From assembly GCF_001552195.1 (NCBI RefSeq), contig NZ_BCQS01000003.1:558001-622000 (forward strand): 64,000 bases of DNA, in the 5' to 3' direction. Below are positions 8,986 to 16,246 of this stretch, piece by piece (the stretch's first letter is position 1; the number at the start of each line of letters is the position of its first letter). Below the pieces are notes generated by a model. It made no database searches. It was not told the origin of the DNA and saw nothing but the letters and a program-made list of their open reading frames with translations. Source of the DNA: Actinomadura latina NBRC 106108. Lineage in GTDB: Bacteria > Actinomycetota > Actinomycetes > Streptosporangiales > Streptosporangiaceae. Made by a program: the position numbers and the translations under genes.

Positions 8986-9816
8986 ATGGGTGTGGCGGAC
9001 GGTGCGGTGCGGTTGCTGGGGATCGAAGACCTTGCCGCTTGTCAGCGGCTAGCCGGGGATCGTGAGTGGGGACGGGAAGACCGCAAGTGGCGGTTCCTGT
9101 TCTCGGTGGGGGACGTCTACGGCGTCGATGACGACAACGGGGAACTCGCCGGGACGGTGGTATCGACCCCCTACGGCAAGGACGTCACGGCCATCAGCAT
9201 GGTGCTGGTCGCCAAGCGGTATGAACGGCGTGGTTTGGGCGGACGGTTGATGCGCCACGTCATCGACAACGCGAGCGCAGCAAGCCTCTGCCTCACCGCT
9301 ACGGAGTACGGGCGTGCGCTGTATGAGCGCTTGGGGTTCAGGCCCGTGGGGTTGTGCACGACATATAAGGGTGTGTCGGACGGTCCGTCCAGGCGGGGTG
9401 TGTCCGTGCCGCTAGAGGCGGTGGACATGCCCGCCGTCCACGCGCTCGACACCGAAGTGTTCGGTGCCGACCGGTCGCAGCTGGTCGAGGGCCTGCCGTT
9501 CTTCTGCGAGACGCTACGGGTCGTCCGGGACGAGACCGGCATCGCGGGCTACGGCGGTGCGTGGAGGAACGACGACCGGGTCATCGTCGGCCCCCTCATG
9601 GCGCGGGACGCCGAAACCGCCCTCACCCTGCTGGACGAGGTCGTCCCTGAGGGGCCGATACGGCTCGACATCGACCACCGGCACCCGGAGTTGAACGCCT
9701 GGGCGGAGGAACACGGCCTCCGCCCCGCGTTCACCACCACGATCATGGAGTACGGCGCCCCGGTCGCGAACGACCCGTCCCGGCTCTTCCTCCCGGTCGC
9801 CCAGGCCCTCGGCTGA
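8986..9816 (+). CDS. GNAT N-acetyltransferase with YitH/Acetyltransf_18-type C-terminal domain
   Basis: The protein has 276 residues. The N-terminal GNAT domain (about 8-130) shows the acetyl-CoA pyrophosphate loop RRGLGGRL and the ALYERLGF segment; the C-terminal half (about 140-275) matches the second domain seen in YitH-like proteins. Such enzymes transfer acetyl from acetyl-CoA to small amines; the substrate is not readable here. The start is ATG 8986 or GTG 8992; neither has a strong ribosome site. Confidence 0.85.
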   Translation: MGVADGAVRLLGIEDLAACQRLAGDREWGREDRKWRFLFSVGDVYGVDDDNGELAGTVVSTPYGKDVTAISMVLVAKRYERRGLGGRLMRHVIDNASAASLCLTATEYGRALYERLGFRPVGLCTTYKGVSDGPSRRGVSVPLEAVDMPAVHALDTEVFGADRSQLVEGLPFFCETLRVVRDETGIAGYGGAWRNDDRVIVGPLMARDAETALTLLDEVVPEGPIRLDIDHRHPELNAWAEEHGLRPAFTTTIMEYGAPVANDPSRLFLPVAQALG

Positions 9817-9830
9817 CGGCCCGGCGCCGG

Positions 9831-10892
9831 TCAGGTGACCTTTCCGCCGGGGAGGGCGTAGCGGAAGATCTTCTTCCAGGTGCTCGTGACCTGCTTCGAT
9901 AGCGATCCCGTGTGGTATGGCAGCTCGTACTTGTCGCACAGTTCCCGGATGCGCGGGGCGATCTGCGCATACCGGTTGCTCGGCATGTCGGGGAACAGAT
10001 GGTGCTCGATCTGGTGGCTGAGGTTGCCGGTCATCAGGTGGAACAGGCTGCTGCCCGCGATGTTGGCCGAGCCGCACAGCTGCCGGACGTACCACTCGCC
10101 CTGCGTCTCGCCGTCGAGGCGCTCCTCCTCGAACACCTCGACGTCACCGGGGAAGTGCCCGCAAAAGATGATCATGTGGGCCCAGACGTTGCGGGCGACG
10201 TTCGCGGTGAAGTTCGCGGCCAGCGTGGAGACGAACTGCGGGCCGCTGAGCAGCGGGAACGCGATGTAGTCCTTGCCCCACTGGCGGCGGATCTTGCGGC
10301 CGATCTGGCGGAGCTTCGCCTTGGTGACCTCCTCGTCGGCCGTCCCCGCCCGGATCTTGTCGATCTCCAGGTCGTGCAGCGCCACGCCGTACTCGAAGAA
10401 CATCGCCAGCAGCAGGTTGTAGAGCGGCTGCGGTAGCTGGGCCGGGCTCCACTTCTGCTCGGGCGCGACGCGCAGGATGCCGTAGCCGACGTCGTTGTCC
10501 TTGCCGATGACGTTCGTGAACGTGTGGTGGATGAAGTTGTGCGAGTGCTTCCACTGCTCGGCGGGGGAGACGTTGTCCCACTCCCAGGTCGTCGAGTGGA
10601 TCTTCGGATCGCGCATCCAGTCCCACTGGCCGTGCATGACGTTGTGCCCGATCTCCATGTTCTCCAGGATCTTCGCGACGGTGAGCGTCGCGGTCCCGGC
10701 GACCCAGGCGGGCGGCAGCGAGGACGCCATCAGCAGGGCCCGGCCGGCGATCTCCAGGCCGCGCTGCCAGCGGATCACCCGGTGGATGTAGGACGCGTCG
10801 TCCTCCCCCAGTTCGGACATGATCTCCTCGCGGAGCGCGTCCAGTTCGGCGGCGATCGTGTCGTAGTCCTCAGTGGTCAGATGGTCGGTCAT
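9831..10892 (-). CDS. Membrane fatty-acid/acyl-CoA desaturase
   Basis: This 353-residue integral membrane di-iron enzyme carries three histidine boxes: HNVMHGQ, HNFIHHTFTN and HQIEHHLFPD. It introduces a double bond into an acyl chain using O2 and electrons from a reductase. The gene starts 15 bp after the ferredoxin-reductase gene on the same strand, so reductase and desaturase form an operon like mycobacterial DesA3 with its oxidoreductase. It is likely controlled by the twin palindromes at 11987-12016. Confidence 0.93.
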   Translation of the reverse strand: MTDHLTTEDYDTIAAELDALREEIMSELGEDDASYIHRVIRWQRGLEIAGRALLMASSLPPAWVAGTATLTVAKILENMEIGHNVMHGQWDWMRDPKIHSTTWEWDNVSPAEQWKHSHNFIHHTFTNVIGKDNDVGYGILRVAPEQKWSPAQLPQPLYNLLLAMFFEYGVALHDLEIDKIRAGTADEEVTKAKLRQIGRKIRRQWGKDYIAFPLLSGPQFVSTLAANFTANVARNVWAHMIIFCGHFPGDVEVFEEERLDGETQGEWYVRQLCGSANIAGSSLFHLMTGNLSHQIEHHLFPDMPSNRYAQIAPRIRELCDKYELPYHTGSLSKQVTSTWKKIFRYALPGGKVT

Positions 10893-10907
10893 GGGTCCCC
10901 CAGAGCC

Positions 10908-11963
10908 TCAAAGGTCGATTTCCACGGGGCCGGCGGCGGCCGAGACGCAGGTCTGGACGATCTCGCCCTCGTCGCCGTGCACCCTGCCGGTGCGCAGGTC
11001 ACGGACCTTGCCGGAGCACAGCCGGCCGACGCAGCTGTAGCAGATGCCCATCCGGCACCCGCTCGGCAGCAGCGCGCCGGCGCTCTCCCCGGCCACAAGG
11101 AGCGGCGTGCTCCCGTCGGCGTCCACCTCGACGCCGCTCTTCGCGAACGTGACGCGGCCGCCCTCGCCGCCGCCCTGCAGGACGGTCCGGAACCGCTCGA
11201 CGCGGAGCCTCTCCTCGACGCCGCCGGCGCGCCAGAACGCGGTGAGATCGTCCAGCATCTCGCCGGGTCCGCAGGCCCACGTGTCGCGTTCCGCCCAGTC
11301 GGGGCAGATGTCCGGCAGGTCGGACGGCTTGAACCGGCCGTCGGCGGACGTATGCCGCTCGTGCAGCCGCACGCCGGCCAGCCGGCGAAGCTCGGCCCCG
11401 AAGATCACGTCCTCGGCCGTCCGGTCCGAGTGCACGAGCACGATGTCGGCCGGGGCGGTGAGGTGGCGGAGCATGGCCATGACGGGGGTGATGCCGCTGC
11501 CCGCCGTGATGAACAGCAGCTTCCCGGGGACCGGCTCGGGCAGCACGAACTCGCCGTCCGCCGGGGCCAGCCGGATGATCGTCCCGGGACGGATCTCCTT
11601 GACGAGATGCGCGGAGACGAACCCGTCGCGGGCGGCCTTGACGGTGATGGTGATCCGGCCGTCCCGCCGGGGCGGGGACGACAGCGAGAACGTCCGCCAG
11701 TGCCGGACGCCGCCGATGTCCACGCCGACCCGGACCCACTGGCCCGGCCGGTGGCCCCGCCAAGCCCGGCCGGGCTTGATCACCAGGGTCGCCGCGGCGG
11801 GCGCCTCGTGCCGGACGGCCTCGACGCGTCCGCGGAGATCGGTGGCCGACCACAGCGGGTTGACCAGGCCGAGGTAGTCCTCCGGCAGGAGCGGTGTGGT
11901 GAGGAGCCGGGCGGCCGTCACGATCCGCCGGCCCGTGCCCGGACGCCGTGCTGTTCCGATCAC
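10908..11963 (-). CDS. Ferredoxin reductase (FAD/NAD plus 2Fe-2S), desaturase electron donor
   Basis: The 351-residue protein has a flavin-binding barrel with RTFSLSSPP, an NAD-binding domain with GSGITPVMAML, and a C-terminal plant-type 2Fe-2S domain with cysteines in CRMGICYSCVGRLCSG plus a later QTCVS cysteine. It passes electrons from NAD(P)H to the adjacent desaturase. The GTG at 11963 is preceded by GGAGG at short spacing. The promoter must overlap the palindromes only about 24 bp upstream, so the operon is probably repressed by a TetR-type protein not encoded next to it. Confidence 0.93.
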   Translation of the reverse strand: MIGTARRPGTGRRIVTAARLLTTPLLPEDYLGLVNPLWSATDLRGRVEAVRHEAPAAATLVIKPGRAWRGHRPGQWVRVGVDIGGVRHWRTFSLSSPPRRDGRITITVKAARDGFVSAHLVKEIRPGTIIRLAPADGEFVLPEPVPGKLLFITAGSGITPVMAMLRHLTAPADIVLVHSDRTAEDVIFGAELRRLAGVRLHERHTSADGRFKPSDLPDICPDWAERDTWACGPGEMLDDLTAFWRAGGVEERLRVERFRTVLQGGGEGGRVTFAKSGVEVDADGSTPLLVAGESAGALLPSGCRMGICYSCVGRLCSGKVRDLRTGRVHGDEGEIVQTCVSAAAGPVEIDL

Positions 11964-11986
11964 GATGCCTCCCCGAGGGCGTTAAC

Positions 11987-12016
11987 TTACGCTTGCGTAA
12001 CCTACGGTCGCGTAGG
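11987..12016. promoter_or_regulatory. Two adjacent palindromic operators upstream of the reductase-desaturase operon
   Basis: Two perfect inverted repeats abut: TTACGC-TT-GCGTAA (11987-12000) and CCTACG-gtcg-CGTAGG (12001-12016). Both share the core TACG-N4-CGTA with centres 15 bp apart, the layout of a TetR-family repressor binding as a pair of dimers. The site ends about 24 bp before the GTG start at 11963. The identity of the regulator is inference. Confidence 0.75.
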
Positions 12017-12334
12017 CATCGGGGTGTTTCAAGGCATCAGGCGCTAAAGCGACAGGCATCACACCATCGCACGATGTTCCATTGGTTGATGTGAAGTCTG
12101 ATGACAAAAGTCGCGGCGTGGCTTGTCTCCCCGCACCGAAGGTCCGCAGTCCGGTGATCAAGGCCGCCCGCCCGCCCGCCTGCCTCGCCGGGGCGCCGCG
12201 CGCCGGATCGGGTCCGCGCCACGCCACACAGGCCCCAACTCCACCCCACACCCCGGCACGGTGGTGGCCTCCTGCGCCGTGCCGACGTAGCGTAGGCGGC
12301 GTCGTACGTGCCGCAATGACGAGACGGGGTCCAG
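12017..12334. other. Intergenic region before the secreted peptidase gene
   Basis: These 318 bp hold no recognisable gene. The part around 12060-12120 is less GC-rich than the surroundings (ATGTGAAGTCTGATGACAA) and may carry the promoter of the rightward lipoprotein gene. No clear terminator or repeat is seen. Confidence 0.4.
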
Positions 12335-13867
12335 GTGCGGGCAGGGAAATTCATCAGTGTGGCCACCGTGCTCGCACTGGCGATGGCCACCGGATGCAGC
12401 GGCGGCGACGGGAACGGCGACGGCGACGGCGACAAGAAGGGGACGACGGCGGCATCGAGCATCCCTGCGGGGCTCGAGGCGTTCTACAGCCAGAAGCCGT
12501 CCTGGAAGAACTGCGGCGGAGGCTTCCAGTGCGCGACCGTCCAGGTTCCCTTGGACTACGCCAAACCGGCCGGCGAGAAGGTCGGCCTCTCCGCGATCCG
12601 GCTCCCGGCCGGGAACAAGTCCGACCGCATCGGCTCACTGCTGACCAACCCGGGCGGGCCCGGCGGTTCCGGCGTCGACTTCGTCCGGCAGGCCGCCCGG
12701 ACCTTCGGGGACGACCTGCGCCGCCGTTTCGACATCGTCGGCTTCGACCCGCGCGGCGTTGCCGACAGCGACCCCGTCCGCTGCAACACCGGACCCCAGC
12801 TCGACGAGTTCTTCGCCACGGACGCGTCCCCGGACGACCAGAAGGAGACGCAGACCCTCGCCGCCGAGAGCAAGGACTTCGCCCAACGCTGCAAGAGCAA
12901 GACGGGCTCCGAACTGCCCTACGTGGGCACCGTCAACGCAGCGCGCGACATGGACGTCCTCCGCGCCGCCCTCGGCGACGAGAAGCTCACCTACTACGGC
13001 GCCTCATACGGCACCTACCTGGGCGCCTTCTACGCGGAACAGTTCCCGAAGAACGTCCGCGCCCTCGTCCTGGACGGCGCCGTCGACCCCGCCCTCTCCT
13101 CGACCGAACTGCTGGTCGAGCAGGCGAAGGGCTTCGAAACCGCCCTCCGCGCGTTCGCCGACAACTGCGTCAAGTCGGGCAACTGCCCCTTCGGTGACTC
13201 GGCCGATGCGGTCATCGGCAAGATCTCGTCCTTCCTCTCGGCCACGGACAAGAAGCCGCTCACCAACACCCGCGACTCCCGCAAGGTCACCGAATCCCTG
13301 GCCGTGATGGGCATAGCGAGGTCGCTGTACGTCAAGGAGTACTGGCCCGTCCTGCGCCAGGCCCTCACCCAGGCGATGCAGAACTCCGACGGCACCATCC
13401 TCCTCGCCCTCGCGGACGAGATGGTCGAGCGCAAACCCAACGGCACCTACAGCAACCAGACCGACGCCAACATGGCCGTCAACTGCGTCGACAAACCCAA
13501 CCCACCGGACCTCGCCGCTTACGCGAAGTACGCGGACCAAGCCAAGAAGGTCGCTCCCCGCTTCGGCCCCTTCGTCGTCTGGGGCGGCCTCCCATGCGTC
13601 TACTGGCCCGCCCAGACCAAGCAGGAGCCGAAACCCATCACCGCCAAGGGTGCCGCCCCCATCGTCGTCATCGGAACCATCCGCGACCCCGCCACGCCCT
13701 ACAAGTGGGCCCAGAACCTCGCCGACCAGCTCTCCAGCGGCGTCCTCCTCACCTTCAACGGCGACGGCCACACCGCCTACCTGCAGGGCAACCCCTGCAT
13801 CACCAAGGCGACCGACAACTACCTGATCACCACGGACCCGCCCAAGGACGGGACCACCTGCGGCTGA
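12335..13867 (+). CDS. Secreted alpha/beta hydrolase lipoprotein, tripeptidyl aminopeptidase (TAP/S33) type
   Basis: This 510-residue protein has a lipoprotein signal (LALAMATGC lipobox, Cys about residue 21) followed by a Gly/Asp-rich linker. The hydrolase domain has the oxyanion motif NPGGPGGSG, the nucleophile elbow YYGASYGTYLG, and a C-terminal TAP-like domain with the catalytic His in GDGHTAYL. Family members remove short peptides from the N-termini of extracellular proteins. The GTG at 12335 gives the complete signal. It would sit on the outer face of the membrane. No operon partner is seen. Confidence 0.9.
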   Translation: MRAGKFISVATVLALAMATGCSGGDGNGDGDGDKKGTTAASSIPAGLEAFYSQKPSWKNCGGGFQCATVQVPLDYAKPAGEKVGLSAIRLPAGNKSDRIGSLLTNPGGPGGSGVDFVRQAARTFGDDLRRRFDIVGFDPRGVADSDPVRCNTGPQLDEFFATDASPDDQKETQTLAAESKDFAQRCKSKTGSELPYVGTVNAARDMDVLRAALGDEKLTYYGASYGTYLGAFYAEQFPKNVRALVLDGAVDPALSSTELLVEQAKGFETALRAFADNCVKSGNCPFGDSADAVIGKISSFLSATDKKPLTNTRDSRKVTESLAVMGIARSLYVKEYWPVLRQALTQAMQNSDGTILLALADEMVERKPNGTYSNQTDANMAVNCVDKPNPPDLAAYAKYADQAKKVAPRFGPFVVWGGLPCVYWPAQTKQEPKPITAKGAAPIVVIGTIRDPATPYKWAQNLADQLSSGVLLTFNGDGHTAYLQGNPCITKATDNYLITTDPPKDGTTCG

Positions 13868-13930
13868 AAACCCGTGCACACCCACCCCGCCGGACCCGGT
13901 AGACTTCATCCCGCCGTGCCCGCACGGCGC

Positions 13931-14003
13931 GCCGCCTTAGCTCAGTCGGCAGAGCGATTCACTCGTAATGAATAGGTCATCGGTTCGATTCCGATAGGCG
14001 GCT
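13931..14003 (+). tRNA. tRNA-Thr (anticodon CGT)
   Basis: A full cloverleaf can be drawn: acceptor GCCGCCT/AGGCGGC, D stem GCTC/GAGC, anticodon stem ATTCA/TGAAT around loop CTCGTAA (anticodon CGT at 13964-13966), and T stem ATCGG/CCGAT around TTCGATT. It reads ACG codons. The discriminator base is T and CCA is not encoded. A strong terminator follows 8 nt downstream. Confidence 0.97.
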
Positions 14004-14083
14004 CCCACCTTAAAGCCCTCCTGCGATCTTCGCAGGAGGGCTTTTGCTAACGGCCTTGCTAACAGCAGCGTCTAGGCGGCTCC
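13995..14083. repeat. Direct repeat of the tRNA 3' end, candidate attachment-site remnant
   Basis: The 11-mer TAGGCGGCTCC at the 3' end of tRNA-Thr (13995-14005) recurs exactly at 14073-14083, just beyond the terminator. Between them TTGCTAAC occurs twice with 12-bp spacing (14044-14051, 14056-14063). Short copies of a tRNA 3' end are what integrases leave at att sites. No integrase gene is visible, so this could be a scar. Confidence 0.45.
14012..14044 (+). terminator. Rho-independent terminator of tRNA-Thr
   Basis: A perfect 14-bp stem, AAAGCCCTCCTGCG with CGCAGGAGGGCTTT, encloses the 5-nt loop ATCTT and the stem's closing run continues as TTTT. Confidence 0.92.
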
Positions 14084-14397
14084 GATCATGACTCGAGCGA
14101 ACACGTCCGCCGGTTGTTGGGCGGCGACAACCCGCCGCTCGGCCCGTAACTGGTCGTCATGCACCCCCGCCGCCAGCGAACCCGCAGCTTTGCGAACGAC
14201 CGACATGGCGGAAGGCGGGCCGATGGGCGCGGACTACGACATCGTCGACTCCGAAAACGTCGACCACGTCGCCGAGCAGTCCGAAAATGCCCTGTTCATG
14301 CGGTTGGAAGACCTGAACACACTGAACGTCGCTCCGCCGTTGGGCCGACCAGAGCGCGACGGCCCCGGCATCAGCAGCGCCCTTTCGGTCGTCTCTT
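14084..14397 (+). other. Possible gene remnant downstream of tRNA-Thr
   Basis: A plus-strand frame from about 14203 (ATG in MAEGGPMGADYDIVD) keeps GC-rich third positions and a plausible acidic protein composition for roughly 60 codons. It has no recognisable domain, no good ribosome site, and runs into the 3' end of the convergent GNAT gene. The upstream part of the frame looks non-coding. It may be a decayed gene of an integrated element. Confidence 0.25.
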
Positions 14398-14946
14398 CTA
14401 GGGGAGGATGTTCGGGTCGCAAGGGGGCAGGCTGGTCGTCATGCCGGTGGTGATCGCCCAGCGTTCGTGATCGCGCCAGACGCCGCCGATGTTGATGAAC
14501 TCCGGGGAGAAGCCCTCCCGGCGGAACCCGAGGCGCTGGACGAGGCGGCGGGACGGTTCGTTTCCCGGCTGGATGTCCGCCTCGACCCTGTGCAGGCCGA
14601 GAGGGCCGAACGCGTACAAGACGGTCAGGCCGACGCCCTCCGTCATGAAACCCCGGCCAGCGCTCGGCGCGAACGCGGCGAAACCGAGGACCGCGCGGTC
14701 GTACGGTCCGCGGACGATGCCGGTGAGGGTGGCGTGACCTGCGATGGCACCCGTGTCCGCGCGCTTTATCAGCAGCGCCTCGCCGGCCGTCGGATCCGAG
14801 AACCTGCCCAGATACTCACGGAACGTCAGCACATCTGTCGGGGTCCTGACCCAACCGGCGTGTAATTCCGCGCTCTGTTCGGCGAGCTGGAGAAACTCGT
14901 CCTCGTCCGCCGCCCGCATCCGGCGCAGCATCACGCGACATCCCAC
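14398..14946 (-). CDS. GNAT acetyltransferase, RimJ/RimL type
   Basis: About 182 residues with the Acetyltransf_3 pattern: an N-terminal LRRMRAADEDEFLQL strand, the acetyl-CoA loop around SAGRGFMTEGV, LHRVEADIQPGNEPSRRLVQRLGF, and a closing W-R-D-HERWAIT. Family members acetylate protein N-termini or small molecules. The start is uncertain: GTG 14946 (GGAGG only 4 nt upstream), GTG 14934 or ATG 14931. The frame stays open far upstream into the tandem-repeat region, but that extension is composition-biased and not part of the domain. Confidence 0.82.
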   Translation of the reverse strand: MGCRVMLRRMRAADEDEFLQLAEQSAELHAGWVRTPTDVLTFREYLGRFSDPTAGEALLIKRADTGAIAGHATLTGIVRGPYDRAVLGFAAFAPSAGRGFMTEGVGLTVLYAFGPLGLHRVEADIQPGNEPSRRLVQRLGFRREGFSPEFINIGGVWRDHERWAITTGMTTSLPPCDPNILP

Positions 14947-15769
14947 AGTGCCTCCGTCCCTGGCCCCATTGCCCACGGACCGCTTTCGCCTAGAGCCCAG
15001 ATTGCCCCACGCACCCCACGTCCCGCACTCCCCGCACAGCCACGTCTGTAGGACGAACACGCCCCCGCCACTTCCCCACCAGCAATCCGCACGGCGCCCA
15101 GCACGCCCCGCTCTCCGCCGCGCACTTGCGTGTATTTCAGCGTGGCGCAGGGACGCGCTGTACTCCGCTACTTGCTCCCGAGTGGTCCCGTATGGCGCCA
15201 GGGCCCGCCGCTCTCCACCGCGCACCTCTATGCGTTTCGTGTGGTGGTGGGACGCGCTGTTCTCTGCTGCCTGCCTGCGAGTGGTCCCGTATGGCGTCTG
15301 GGTCGCGAGGCTCTGCACCGGGCACTTGTGTGCGTCTCTGCCGGCGGCGGGGACGCGCTGATCTTCGCTGCTTGCTTGCGACTGGTCCCGTATGGCGGCT
15401 AGGACGCATCGGTCCCCACTGCGTGCTTGTGCGTGTTTCTGTGAGGTGGCCGGGGCGCTGGTCCCCGCTGCTTGCTCGTTAATGATTCTGCATGCGGACG
15501 GGATGAGCCGTCTCCGCCACAGAAGATCAGGCCGGATGGAACTCAGACCCAGGTTCACGCCGGACGTGGCCACGGAGTGGGCGTCGGCGTCGTCGGTGGG
15601 TGCGCGTTCGGGCATGGAAGCGGGTTCCCCAGCGAAAAGGCCCTTCTGCGTTGTAGTCCGTGTGCTCGGATGCGGCATCACGGGTAGCCGTAGAAGTCTC
15701 GGCGGAGCGGGAGCGGGGAGCGGGAATAGGTGCGCGTGTGCGCGGGCGGGCCCTGCAGATCAGATCGGA
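14947..15769. other. 823-bp gene-free region containing a tandem repeat
   Basis: No frame here gives a credible protein on either strand. The first ~160 bp are C-rich and low in complexity; 15111-15480 is a roughly 100-bp tandem repeat (separate entry); 15480-15769 is unremarkable spacer behind the end of the MarR gene. Confidence 0.5.
15111..15480. repeat. Imperfect ~100-bp tandem repeat, about 3.7 copies
   Basis: Units begin near 15111, 15211, 15311 and 15412, each with a CTCT(C/G)C(G/A)CCG-type opening. They share GGGACGCGCTG in the middle (third unit GGGGACGCGCTG) and, in units 1-3, the segment TGGTCCCGTATGGCG at 15183, 15282 and 15383. Units differ by substitutions and small indels (spacing 99-101 bp), so no reading frame is kept across them, which argues for a non-coding repeat. 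Confidence 0.75.
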
Positions 15770-16186
15770 TCAGGGGGTCAGGTTCTCGGCGAGGATCTTC
15801 AGGTGGGTCTCGCGGGCCTCGGCGTGGCGGCGGCGGCCGACTTCGGTGATCTGGACGAACACGCCGCGGCGGTCGTCCTTGCAGAGATCGCGTGCGACGT
15901 AGCCGTTCTTCTCCAGGCGAGCGACCGTGCGGGACAGAGCGCTCTGGCTGAGGTACATCGCCGCGGCGATCTCCTGCATGCGGCTCTTCTCACAGGCGAG
16001 ATCGACTAGGCGGTCGAGCGTCTCGTACTCGCTCATGCTCAGGCCGTGGGCGTCCTGAAGGGCCCGGTCAAGAGCGCACGCGACGGTGTTGTAGCAGGTC
16101 GCCAGCTCGCGCCACCGGTCGACCAGAGCAGCCTTCGCCTCCATGGCGCGGATCGTACCATGCGCGCGCATCAGATGCATCGGCAT
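15770..16186 (-). CDS. MarR-family transcriptional regulator
   Basis: This 138-residue protein has a winged helix-turn-helix (about 55-110): SRMQEIAAAMYLSQSALSRTV as the recognition region, then the wing KDDRRGVFVQITEVG. It is divergent from an MFS exporter gene starting about 20-60 bp away, the standard layout for a MarR repressor of its own efflux pump. The ATG at 16186 is chosen because AGAGG lies 7 nt upstream; a later ATG at 16144 lacks a ribosome site. Confidence 0.92.
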   Translation of the reverse strand: MPMHLMRAHGTIRAMEAKAALVDRWRELATCYNTVACALDRALQDAHGLSMSEYETLDRLVDLACEKSRMQEIAAAMYLSQSALSRTVARLEKNGYVARDLCKDDRRGVFVQITEVGRRRHAEARETHLKILAENLTP

Positions 16187-16219
16187 TAAATTCCTCTGAA
16201 ATTAGTGCGTAGACATTTG

Positions 16220-16231
16220 ATGCACGTGCAT
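16220..16231. promoter_or_regulatory. Palindrome in the MarR-MFS divergent promoter
   Basis: The perfect 12-bp palindrome ATGCACGTGCAT lies between the divergent genes, and GATGCATC (16174-16181), sharing the ATGCA half-site, lies just inside the start of the MarR gene. These are candidate binding sites for the MarR protein. They could be chance, as only half-site similarity supports them. Confidence 0.5.
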
Positions 16232-16246
16232 GTACTGTCCTCCGAC

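Noticed and set aside
10524..12047. A long plus-strand frame opposite the desaturase and reductase genes
   Set aside because: The minus strand encodes clear histidine-box and 2Fe-2S proteins; the plus frame has no recognisable fold.
15111..15480. CRISPR array
   Set aside because: The units are ~100-bp imperfect tandem copies with no short repeats separated by unique spacers and no cas genes nearby.
14398..15681. A single 427-residue protein extending the GNAT upstream through the repeat region
   Set aside because: Only the last ~180 residues form a domain; the upstream part is repeat DNA in a biased frame without a ribosome site.
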